Source of the DNA: Rhodoferax sp.
GTDB lineage: Bacteria > Pseudomonadota > Gammaproteobacteria > Burkholderiales > Burkholderiaceae_C
NCBI GenBank assembly: GCA_029865845.1
Contig: JARXAM010000071.1
Span: forward strand, 1 to 42,532
Direction of reading: 5' to 3'
DNA: 42,532 bases
The first letter of the stretch is position 1. Each line of letters starts with the position of its first letter. Of this stretch, positions 11,130-18,155 are shown piece after piece. A program made the translations under genes and the position numbers. The notes beneath the pieces are model-generated. The model did not search any database, was not told the DNA's origin, and was given only the letters and a program-made list of their open reading frames with translations.

Positions 11130-11624
11130 CATTACTGCCGGGCGATCCGGCAGTGCCACAGTGAGCGGTGCAGCGGGTTTTGAGTTTCAATCCGCGCCCC
11201 GGTGTGCAAGGCACGGTGAACATGGGCATGTTTCAATCCGCGCCCGGCATTACTGCCGGGCGATCCCACCGACACCAAGCGGTACTTGGCTCCTTACGAG
11301 GTTTCAATCCGCGCCCGGCATTACTGCCGGGCGATCCCAGCCAAGCCGGTGCCAAACACCACGCTCTGCTGGTTTCAATCCGCGCCCGGCATTACTGCCG
11401 GGCGATCCGCCTACGCCACGGCCAGTTACTGCTCGCTTGAAATTGTTTCAATCCGCGCCCGGCATTACTGCCGGGCGATCCAAGGCCCTGCCATGGGTCG
11501 GGCCGTGTCGCGTAAGTTTCAATCCGCGCCCGGCATTACTGCCGGGCGATCCCAATCGGCGCGAACCCACCCTCTGTTGCTCGTCCAGTTTCAATCCGCG
11601 CCCGGCATTACTGCCGGGCGATCC
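11130..11624 (-). CRISPR. Type I-C CRISPR array: six intact 37-bp repeats, plus two half-eroded repeats
   Basis: Six identical 37-bp repeats lie at 11230-11266, 11301-11337, 11372-11408, 11445-11481, 11516-11552 and 11588-11624. The five spacers between them are 34, 34, 36, 34 and 35 bp. Read on the minus strand, the repeat is GGAT, a perfect 9-bp stem (CGCCCGGCA / TGCCGGGCG) closed by a GTAA loop, then CGGATTGAAAC. The ATTGAAAC end is typical of type I-C and sets transcription on the minus strand, away from cas2. Cutting at the 3' base of the stem would leave an 11-nt tag, as known for Cas5c. At the leader-distal end there is a 3' half repeat (11130-11148), a 35-bp spacer (11149-11183) and a 5' half repeat (11184-11199; halves named on the plus strand), then 30 bp before the first intact repeat. 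The last repeats are therefore degenerate. Confidence 0.98.
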
Positions 11625-11862
11625 CCCATAACTTCCAAAGCGTTGTCAAACAACACTTTTTTTCCTGCTCGGCGCGAACCCACTCTGAAAATGCAAATTC
11701 AGGCATATGTTTCAGATCACCAGGAAAAAATGTCATTGAAAATCAATGGTTTATGAGGTGCGCGAACCTTCTAGGGCAAAGGTCTGCACTTGGGGTTCGC
11801 GTCTGTAGGACCTTACCACGGACGCGTACATAACGCGCCTTTGAAAGGCATGAGTCGCACAG
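11625..11862 (-). promoter_or_regulatory. CRISPR leader between cas2 and the array
   Basis: This 238-bp AT-richer gap lies between the cas2 stop and the first repeat, on the leader side deduced from repeat orientation. It should hold the pre-crRNA promoter and integration signals. Visible elements: a GTTGT-CAA-ACAAC dyad (11642-11654) 18 bp from the first repeat; the motif GCGCGAACC at 11672-11680 and again at 11760-11768; its inverted form GGTTCGCG at 11794-11801, giving an 8-bp inverted pair with 11761-11768; a CATTGA-AAA-TCAATG dyad (11734-11748); and a perfect match to the IHF consensus. I could not assign a convincing -35/-10 pair. Confidence 0.8.
11741..11753 (+). promoter_or_regulatory. 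IHF consensus site in the CRISPR leader
   Basis: AATCAATGGTTTA matches the WATCAANNNNTTR consensus at every fixed position. Its near edge is about 117 bp from the leader-repeat junction. IHF bends leaders to direct Cas1-Cas2 integration in type I-E and I-F systems; a similar role here is inferred only. Confidence 0.5.
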
Positions 11863-12153
11863 TCACAATATCAAAGGCGCTTCGAAATCAACTGACTTGA
11901 ACGCTCCATGCTCAAGCACCTCGAACCCTCTGGTTTCGGGGATGCGATACAAACGCAAGCAATCTTGCTGCGCATCGATTTCTGCCAACAACTCGCGCTC
12001 CAGCGCTTCAAACCGGGCCAAGTCCAACTGGCATTCAAACACTGACTTTTGCACGCGTTGCCCGGTACTCTCACAAACTCTTGCAACCCTGCGCAAGCGT
12101 CGGCGCCCTGCCTTTGTCTCAGTATTCACGTCGTAGCAAACCAGAACCAACAT
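11863..12153 (-). CDS. cas2: CRISPR-associated endonuclease Cas2
   Basis: The protein has 96 residues, the usual Cas2 size, and starts [12 protein letters not shown] with the conserved aspartate at position 8 in the first beta-strand. It ends ...[21 protein letters not shown] chose ATG 12153 because an in-frame extension upstream would run into cas1 and has no Cas2 character. It is the last gene of the cas operon, 13 bp after cas1, and the leader begins immediately after it. Cas2 forms the Cas1-Cas2 spacer integration complex as a dimer. Confidence 0.96.
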   Translation of the reverse strand: MLVLVCYDVNTETKAGRRRLRRVARVCESTGQRVQKSVFECQLDLARFEALERELLAEIDAQQDCLRLYRIPETRGFEVLEHGAFKSVDFEAPLIL

Positions 12154-12166
12154 GCAAGCACCCCTT

Positions 12167-13195
12167 TTACTTGGCGACGAATGGCACATACGGCGCGCCG
12201 TCGTCTCGAACGGCACGCGCCATTAATCTGGCCTGCACCATCGGCACCAAACCCAATGGCACGGACTGCGCCAACAAAGGGTGGTTGATCTCATCTTTCT
12301 TCCGCTCTTGATAGGCAACCACCACCGCCTTGCGGGCGTCAGGCTCCAGTGACACGCCACCGCCTTCACGCATCACAAAGTCGTCTGGTTTCAACTGCCC
12401 CCTGTTAATGAGGGTCAGGGCAAGCCGGTCGGCCCAAGGTCGAAACTCTTCCATCAAGTCAAGAGCCAGGGCCGCGCGGCCCGGTCGCAAAGCGTGCAAA
12501 AAACCCACCTGGGGATCAAGACCAACAGATTCGAGCGCGCTGCGGCAATCGTTCATCCACATGGCATACAGGAACGACAGCATGGCATTGAACCGATCAC
12601 GCGGTGGGCGCCGGGTACGGCCATCCATGTTGAAGGCCTTTCGCTGGTCAGCGCGCACCAGCAGGTTTAAACCGCTGAAATACTGGCGCGCGGCCTCACC
12701 TTCTACTCCGCGCAAGCTGTCAAGGTTAGCCACAAGGGGCAAGGCGCGCAGGCTGGCTGCCAAGTCGTCAGCCAGGCGGGTCAGTGTCTTGGCGTCCTCC
12801 TCTAATTTGGCTTCGCGGGCACCACGCAGCAGTACTTGCCGGGTATTTTTGATCTTTCCGGCCACACAGACTCGGGCCATGTCTAAGGTAAACGATGGAT
12901 CGCCAATGCGCTGGAACTGGGCCTGGCGCAGCAGCACGTTGCCGCTGACCGCGCCCTCCAGCCTTGCTTTAAATCGGCCGTTGTCGTCCAGCAATACCAG
13001 GGCGATGCCGCTCTCTGCCAATCGATGCATGAGTGGAGCCGACAGGTTGATGTGCCCAAAACACACCACTGCGCTCAGGTGGTGCAGTGGCACGCGCAGA
13101 CGAATTTCGCGGTCTACCTCCACGCGCAAGGTGTCGTTATCGAGCCGAAGGTAGGTCTCTGGTGTGGTGACGTACAGGGTGTTAAGAAGTTGCAT
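12167..13195 (-). CDS. cas1: CRISPR-associated integrase Cas1 (type I-C)
   Basis: This 342-residue Cas1 has the beta-rich N-terminal domain ([23 protein letters not shown]) and the helical catalytic domain. Likely metal-binding residues are E167 ([11 protein letters not shown]), H234 ([10 protein letters not shown]) and E249 ([10 protein letters not shown]), the expected triad. The [13 protein letters not shown] helix is typical. Full length and intact, so spacer acquisition should be possible. It is 20 bp after cas4 and 13 bp before cas2. Confidence 0.97.
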   Translation of the reverse strand: MQLLNTLYVTTPETYLRLDNDTLRVEVDREIRLRVPLHHLSAVVCFGHINLSAPLMHRLAESGIALVLLDDNGRFKARLEGAVSGNVLLRQAQFQRIGDPSFTLDMARVCVAGKIKNTRQVLLRGAREAKLEEDAKTLTRLADDLAASLRALPLVANLDSLRGVEGEAARQYFSGLNLLVRADQRKAFNMDGRTRRPPRDRFNAMLSFLYAMWMNDCRSALESVGLDPQVGFLHALRPGRAALALDLMEEFRPWADRLALTLINRGQLKPDDFVMREGGGVSLEPDARKAVVVAYQERKKDEINHPLLAQSVPLGLVPMVQARLMARAVRDDGAPYVPFVAK

Positions 13196-13215
13196 AGGCA
13201 GCTTTGCTGGCAGAA

Positions 13216-13854
13216 CTAAGCATCGGGATCAAACAAGGCTGCGCGAGCGGACACCAACCCCGCGTGTGTGGCTTGGGGCTGGCAGCGCTCTTGCAGAGAG
13301 CACGCCTTGCAGCGCCTGGTCGCCTGCTCACCGATTAGGGGCGCAGGCAGTACGCCGCTATCTAACATTTGGCGAATGGCCTTGGCGGTCTGCTCCACCT
13401 CAATCCTCAACTGGTCTGTGATGGTTACGCTTCTGCGGCGCCGCGACGACGCGTAATACAGCGCCCCCTCATTCACAGGTTCTCCGGTCATGTACTCCAA
13501 GCACATGGCCTGGGCGGCCAGCTGAATGTCGTCACAGGCTGCAATGTCGGCAGCCTTGTTACGGCTGCCGTGCTTGTATTCCACCGGATAGGGCACACCA
13601 CCCGCCAGAAACTCCACTACGTCAGACTTACCAATCAGCCCCAGAGCGTCATGCCAGAGTGGCAAGGCGCGCTCCACACGCACACCCTTGGCGGTTTCCA
13701 CACCGGGCTGATCCGCCTTGGCATGCGCCGCTTGGCCGCGCAGGGTGTGCACTTTGTCGTCAAACACCTGCTCTAGGTGAATAAGTCCGCACTGGCGTGG
13801 GCAGTAGCGCCAATGTTGCAGGGCAGACAGAGGAACTTTTTCGACTTCAACCAC
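13216..13854 (-). CDS. cas4: CRISPR-associated exonuclease Cas4
   Basis: The 212-residue protein has the four cysteines of a Cas4 Fe-S cluster (C18 in YCPRQC, then C182, C185 and C191 in CKACSLQERC). It also has a PD-(D/E)XK nuclease core (GKSDVVEF, PVEYKHG) and a QLAAQAMCLEYM helix. Cas4 trims and orients prespacers by PAM before Cas1-Cas2 integration. The start is GTG at 13854 with AAGAG upstream. It follows the BRO-N gene by 23 bp. Confidence 0.95.
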   Translation of the reverse strand: MVEVEKVPLSALQHWRYCPRQCGLIHLEQVFDDKVHTLRGQAAHAKADQPGVETAKGVRVERALPLWHDALGLIGKSDVVEFLAGGVPYPVEYKHGSRNKAADIAACDDIQLAAQAMCLEYMTGEPVNEGALYYASSRRRRSVTITDQLRIEVEQTAKAIRQMLDSGVLPAPLIGEQATRRCKACSLQERCQPQATHAGLVSARAALFDPDA

Positions 13855-13877
13855 AAGCGACTCTTACGACGAACGCG

Positions 13878-14753
13878 TTACTTCTTCTTGGAAGACTTGT
13901 CCGCTTTGGCAATGTGGAGCAGCGCTTCGCCCTTGGCAGCGGCGGGTGGGAGGTAGTTGCGCCCCGTCACGACGGGCTTGCCGGTTTGGCTTTCTAACTG
14001 GTTGCGCGCTTGCCGAGCAATGCGCCCACCGGCCTGGGCCGCTGTTTTGTTTTCTGCCAAACCTGTGGCGTCCGCACTCTGTGCGATCTGGCGAGTGGAT
14101 AGCTCGGCAAGCGCGGTAAAAATCAACTCCGCCTCACTCATGTGGTCGCGCAGGTTGTGGCTGCTCAGGCCCTTCATTTCTTTGTGCGCAGCCACGCTCA
14201 CGCCAGACCACTCTTGGTGAATGATGTTGGTCAGAATGGCAAATTCGCTGCCCTTTTTGATGTCGTGCTCGCTCCAATAGTCGGTGAGTTTGTTGCGGGT
14301 TTCCTGCCCCGTCATGCGCTGCTGAATCCACTTGTCGCTTCGGCCATGCTGCTGCCACGTATGGCGGGCACGGTCGAGCGACAGGGCCGGGTCAGCCAGC
14401 TCTTGCATGCGCTCGTACCCGACCTTGGCCAGCCAGAGCTTGATGGGCTCCGCCTTGGGGCTGGGGACGGATTGCACCAGGCGCAATAGGGTTTCGGCAG
14501 TAGCGCAATCGGTCAGGTAGTTTTTGCCATCAGCGGCAGGCAATTTCAGTCGGTGACAATTTGTCACCGACTCGCTGCCTTCCTTGCGAAGGCGCTCTTT
14601 GAGCTTGTTCCAGTACTTGCGCGCCGTTTGGTAATCGGACTGCTGCGTGAGCACCTGCACTACGTCGATCACCGAAAACCACCAAGTCTCGATGTCTTCG
14701 TCGTACACGCGACGAATGGATTGGCCGTCGAAATCTGTAGGCAGGGCTTTCAT
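13878..14753 (-). CDS. BRO-N domain protein with DinD-like C-terminal region, inside the cas operon
   Basis: This 291-residue protein is not a known Cas protein. Residues about 10-115 form a BRO-N domain (RRVYDEDIETWWFSVIDVVQVL, ARKYWNKLKERL, LKLPAADGKNYLTDCATAETLLRLVQSVPSPKAEPIKLWLAKVG). The C-terminal part (AILTNIIHQEWSG, HKEMKGLSSHNLRDHMSEAELIFTALAE, then GRIARQARNQLESQTGKPVV) has the layout of E. coli DinD, a DNA-damage-induced protein reported to inhibit RecA. The tail is lysine-rich (KADKSSKKK). It starts 11 bp after cas7 with a GGAG site 5 bp before the ATG and ends 23 bp before cas4, so it should be co-expressed with both modules. BRO-N proteins are frequent in phages as antirepressor-like DNA-binding proteins. 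Possible roles: regulator of the cas operon, link between interference and repair, or phage cargo captured in the operon. No function is proven. Confidence 0.88.
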   Translation of the reverse strand: MKALPTDFDGQSIRRVYDEDIETWWFSVIDVVQVLTQQSDYQTARKYWNKLKERLRKEGSESVTNCHRLKLPAADGKNYLTDCATAETLLRLVQSVPSPKAEPIKLWLAKVGYERMQELADPALSLDRARHTWQQHGRSDKWIQQRMTGQETRNKLTDYWSEHDIKKGSEFAILTNIIHQEWSGVSVAAHKEMKGLSSHNLRDHMSEAELIFTALAELSTRQIAQSADATGLAENKTAAQAGGRIARQARNQLESQTGKPVVTGRNYLPPAAAKGEALLHIAKADKSSKKK

Positions 14754-14764
14754 GGTGGCTCCGA

Positions 14765-15724
14765 TCAGCAGCGTCGTGTCAAGGTCACACCGGGTGCAGG
14801 CTGAACCGATTGCCCTACGGCCAGACTCTGGCCGTCAAAGGCCACCGAATAAGCATCGAAGCTGCGGGCCACGTCGCCCTCAGTATTGGGCTTGACTTGC
14901 AGGCGATCAAACAAGGCATGTGCCGGGGCATTGCCCAATTCGCTGTCGTGCTTGAACACATACAGGCCACGTGTGGACATTTCGCCACGAGCGGCAGAGC
15001 GGTCGTGCTCAAACATTTGCGCCAAGGCTTGGAATACCAACTCCAAGTCACCTTCACCAAACCCAGTCTGCTTGGCCAAGAAGGACGACACAAAACCGTG
15101 GGCCACGTACACACCGTAGGGCACGGTGTGCTTGCGGCCCATGGTGCGCTCTTTCTCCAAATCTTTTTCGTTAGTAACGGCCATCCTGGTAATGGAATGC
15201 TCCAAGGCGACGATTGGCTCGACTGATCGTGCAAAAGTCAGTTGGACCGGTCCACGAACCTGCCCAGCAGTCTTCTTTAACTTGCTCTCTGCATCCTCAT
15301 CACCGGTACTCATGACGGCACCGAATGTACGCACGTCGAAAAAGTTGTGACACATCCAATCACGAGCGATGTCTTCGTAATGCCTAAGAGGTTTTGAATT
15401 CTTTTTCTTGTCCTTTTGCCAAGCCTTCCATGCATCCATTGCAGATTGCACTTCTGGGCTCTTCTCATAAGCACGCTCAATGAGTTGATTCAATACTGCC
15501 TTCTCTTTAATGAAAATATCAAATCCAGTCTGTTCGCCTTTGACGAGTCCAATAAAGTTACGTACCTTGCGTTTGAGCGACACATCGGTGACCAGCCCGT
15601 GACCGGATTCCGCATCGAGGCGCGGCATGTTGCCTGCGTCCGGGTCGCCATTGGGGTTGCCATCCTTCACATCAAAAATGAGAACAAAGTCGTAGCGGTT
15701 TGCGAGTGCTTTATCGGTGCTCAT
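14765..15724 (-). CDS. cas7: Cas7 (Csd2), Cascade backbone subunit, type I-C
   Basis: The 319-residue protein has the Csd2 N-terminus (NRYDFVLIFDVKDGNPNGDPDAGNMPRLD) and the FFDVRTFGAVMSTG and GPVQLTFARSVEPI segments typical of type I-C Cas7. Copies line the crRNA in the surveillance complex. Its ATG overlaps the cas8c stop by 4 bp (ATGA), so translation is probably coupled. Length is slightly above usual for Csd2 (about 280-300) but there is no sign of damage. Confidence 0.96.
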   Translation of the reverse strand: MSTDKALANRYDFVLIFDVKDGNPNGDPDAGNMPRLDAESGHGLVTDVSLKRKVRNFIGLVKGEQTGFDIFIKEKAVLNQLIERAYEKSPEVQSAMDAWKAWQKDKKKNSKPLRHYEDIARDWMCHNFFDVRTFGAVMSTGDEDAESKLKKTAGQVRGPVQLTFARSVEPIVALEHSITRMAVTNEKDLEKERTMGRKHTVPYGVYVAHGFVSSFLAKQTGFGEGDLELVFQALAQMFEHDRSAARGEMSTRGLYVFKHDSELGNAPAHALFDRLQVKPNTEGDVARSFDAYSVAFDGQSLAVGQSVQPAPGVTLTRRC

Positions 15725-17496
15725 GCTGGGGTTCCTTCAGTAGGTGTGGTTGTGTTGGTGGTGTCGTCAGGTTTTTTGGTGAAAAAGTCTTGCCGCTGGT
15801 GGTAGTAGCCCAGTGCAAAGCGGCCCTGGTCTGCTAGCGGTAAATGTTTGGGAAAGTCGTTCACGGGGCCAAGCACATCGCCTAGCAGTTTCTCAAACCC
15901 GGTGACGCGCCCTGGCGTCAGCTTCTTGACGTGGGCATTTTTCAGGCGCAATAAGGTGGTGAACACCGCTACCGGCGTGCTGGAGGCCGCGCCGTAATAG
16001 CGGTCACGAATGGTGGCATTGAGGCCGGGGCTGGCTTCTTCCTGGATTTTTTCCAACACGGCAAATAGCCGCCCCAGACGGTATGCCGGGTTGAGGTTGC
16101 TGAAATCAAGCATGGGCAAAAACTCCTGTTCTAGGGATGATTTGGACAAGGAAAGTCGGGCCTGGCGCATCTGCCGGTTGAGGCACGCTTTGATAGCTGC
16201 TGCACGCAGGTAATTGACGTTTCGCTCAGCGCGACAGCGACCCACTGCTGCGTTGAGCCACATACTGGGGTAAGGTGTATTGACCCCTGCAAATATGGCA
16301 TCCACGATGGCTCCACCCAGATTGGGCGGAATGTTGTCAGCCTTGCTCTGTACCGCCACCGCCGCCAACAGGCGAAACAGCGAGGGATATTGCGGGTCCC
16401 GCGAGCTACGGACCAGCGACAGATCTTTGAAGTGCTGGGCAATGCGTTGACCCAGTTCGCCCAGGGTTACGCAGTGATAAAAGCGGATGCTGATACGCGC
16501 CACGTTGGGGGCCAGACCCAAGATGTAAAAGCGGGTGTTTTCATCAGAAGCCCCCCATGTGCCACTGTGCACCGCATTGAGCAACGTCTGAACAGCCGAA
16601 GTGCCGTCGTCCGGGTTGTCGTTAAAGATGTCACCAAAAATATCCTCGAACGCGTCTTGCTTCTCTGCCCAAAACACGGTGGATGCATCCCCCACCTGAA
16701 TGCGCTGCGTCGAGTCCTTGCGCAGGAGGTGGTTGAGTGCGGTGGTGTAGGCAAAAGCGGCGGCGCGGCTGACTGGGGCATTTTCTCCCTGACGTTCTGT
16801 CTTGCCATACGACTCAAACGCACGAGCGTTGAACGAAACGATATTGGCTCCAGATGTTTGCGCCCCCCAAACACCTTTGATGGAGGTATGCAGGCGTTCA
16901 ACCGAGGCTTGCGCACCAGTCACCAAACACATGGCCTGGGGTGCGTCGTCGCCCGTAGAAACGTTCAACGCAGCATTCACCACGGCTGGGCGCTGGCACA
17001 CCAGCTCCAGGTCACCGTGCAGCATGAAGCTCAGCACCGCATTGCTTTCCAACGCATCGGCCCAAGCTGGCTGGAGTTGCAACTGCGCGAGGTCGATGCG
17101 ATCCAGAAAGCGCGTTACGGCTTGGATGCCTGCATCCTCACGGACTACCTCAGGCAGAGCTGAAATACGAGCACGAAAGGCAGCATGTTGCTCGACCACG
17201 CGCTCGGGCTTGCCTTTGGTGTCCACACCCAGCACGTATTCCACGGTATCCCACAGAAAGTTGGCAGCTATGTTGCTTGCTCTCTTGACGCCAATCGGTA
17301 CACGAAAGCTTCGAGCGACCTTCTTTTTTCCCTGCAGTTCGCGGGTGTCGCGCAACTGAAGCAACTCACCTGCGGCGTTAATCTCCAGCAGAAAAGGAAT
17401 TTCCTTTTGCTCTAACCCGAAAGGTGGCAGGCGCTGCGCAGGGTCAGGGTCGTCACATTTGCGGAGGTAGTAATCGTTCAGGGCTTGGAAAATCAT
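15721..17496 (-). CDS. cas8c: Cas8c (Csd1), large Cascade subunit
   Basis: The 591-residue protein starts MIFQALNDYYLRKCDDPD and continues with the conserved PPFGLEQKEIPFLLEI and ASNIAANFLWDTVEYVLG segments. Csd1 recognises the PAM in target DNA. In several type I-C systems an internal start also yields a small Cas11 subunit from the 3' part of this gene; I could not identify such a start with confidence here. The gene overlaps cas5c and cas7 by 4 bp each. Confidence 0.95.
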   Translation of the reverse strand: MIFQALNDYYLRKCDDPDPAQRLPPFGLEQKEIPFLLEINAAGELLQLRDTRELQGKKKVARSFRVPIGVKRASNIAANFLWDTVEYVLGVDTKGKPERVVEQHAAFRARISALPEVVREDAGIQAVTRFLDRIDLAQLQLQPAWADALESNAVLSFMLHGDLELVCQRPAVVNAALNVSTGDDAPQAMCLVTGAQASVERLHTSIKGVWGAQTSGANIVSFNARAFESYGKTERQGENAPVSRAAAFAYTTALNHLLRKDSTQRIQVGDASTVFWAEKQDAFEDIFGDIFNDNPDDGTSAVQTLLNAVHSGTWGASDENTRFYILGLAPNVARISIRFYHCVTLGELGQRIAQHFKDLSLVRSSRDPQYPSLFRLLAAVAVQSKADNIPPNLGGAIVDAIFAGVNTPYPSMWLNAAVGRCRAERNVNYLRAAAIKACLNRQMRQARLSLSKSSLEQEFLPMLDFSNLNPAYRLGRLFAVLEKIQEEASPGLNATIRDRYYGAASSTPVAVFTTLLRLKNAHVKKLTPGRVTGFEKLLGDVLGPVNDFPKHLPLADQGRFALGYYHQRQDFFTKKPDDTTNTTTPTEGTPA

Positions 17497-18146
17497 CCGC
17501 GTGCCTCCTCAAAGGGGGGAACCGTCACCGTGCCTTTGTCCATCTTCGCATTGAAGAAGCGTGGCTGCGGGTCAGCAGGGTGGCTGAAATCCAGGTCGTG
17601 CAGCATCCAGCCTAACTCGCGGGTATCGCCAATGGGCGTGGCGGGCGGCGTATCAGCAGTGACCAAACGGAAGTCCGCTGCAAACTCACGGCAGCCCAGA
17701 TAGGGCTGGTTCACACATTGGCCTTTGCCGGCGCGGCGGGTGAACATCTCGGTGTATTTCATCAAGGGTTCGGCGCAGCCCGGAGCCAGCGACAGATCGG
17801 CATAGATGCGGTAAGCCACATCGCGCAAGAAATAGCCCGCACGTTGCTGACGTTCGTCTTCGATGTAAAGCCCCAGTGTTCCGCTGCCTGCCGTCATGGC
17901 CTGCTGCACATTGCGGGTGGACACCACTGCACTCACTTCATTGCGCCTTAGATTGATCCAGCGGATGGGCTTGAGCACTTCAATGCGATGCACCCGCCAT
18001 CGGATGGCTGGCTTCCACAGCACGGACTCAAACACAGCGCGGGCAGCCGAAGGGGTCATCACGTCGTAAGAGACGCGCTCCACCTTCATCTCCGGGCGGG
18101 TAAAACAGGCGAAAGGGCCTGAGACTTCGAGGCAAAAACTGGGCAT
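17493..18146 (-). CDS. cas5c: Cas5c (Cas5d), crRNA-processing subunit of type I-C Cascade
   Basis: This 217-residue RAMP protein starts MPSFCLEVSGPFACFTRPEMKVERVSYDVMTPSAARAVFESV, the characteristic Cas5c opening, and contains AGYFLRDVAYRIYADL. In type I-C there is no Cas6; Cas5c cuts pre-crRNA at the 3' base of the repeat stem. The 11-nt 3' tag predicted from the repeat agrees with that. It starts 9 bp after cas3 and overlaps cas8c by 4 bp. Confidence 0.95.
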   Translation of the reverse strand: MPSFCLEVSGPFACFTRPEMKVERVSYDVMTPSAARAVFESVLWKPAIRWRVHRIEVLKPIRWINLRRNEVSAVVSTRNVQQAMTAGSGTLGLYIEDERQQRAGYFLRDVAYRIYADLSLAPGCAEPLMKYTEMFTRRAGKGQCVNQPYLGCREFAADFRLVTADTPPATPIGDTRELGWMLHDLDFSHPADPQPRFFNAKMDKGTVTVPPFEEARG

Positions 18147-18155
18147 TGTTTTCCT

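Noticed and set aside
11553-11587. Self-targeting of the leader by the newest spacer
   Set aside because: The shared 15 bases fall at spacer positions 18-32 on the crRNA strand; the 5' seed does not match the leader, so cutting of the own locus is not expected.
11074-11631. A plus-strand frame running through the CRISPR array
   Set aside because: Its translation only repeats FNPRPALLPGDP-like phrases from the repeats; it is not a gene.
13878-14753. Reading the extra operon gene as a diverged cas gene (for example a Cas6 or Cas11)
   Set aside because: The N-terminal half is a clear BRO-N domain and all expected type I-C cas genes are already accounted for.
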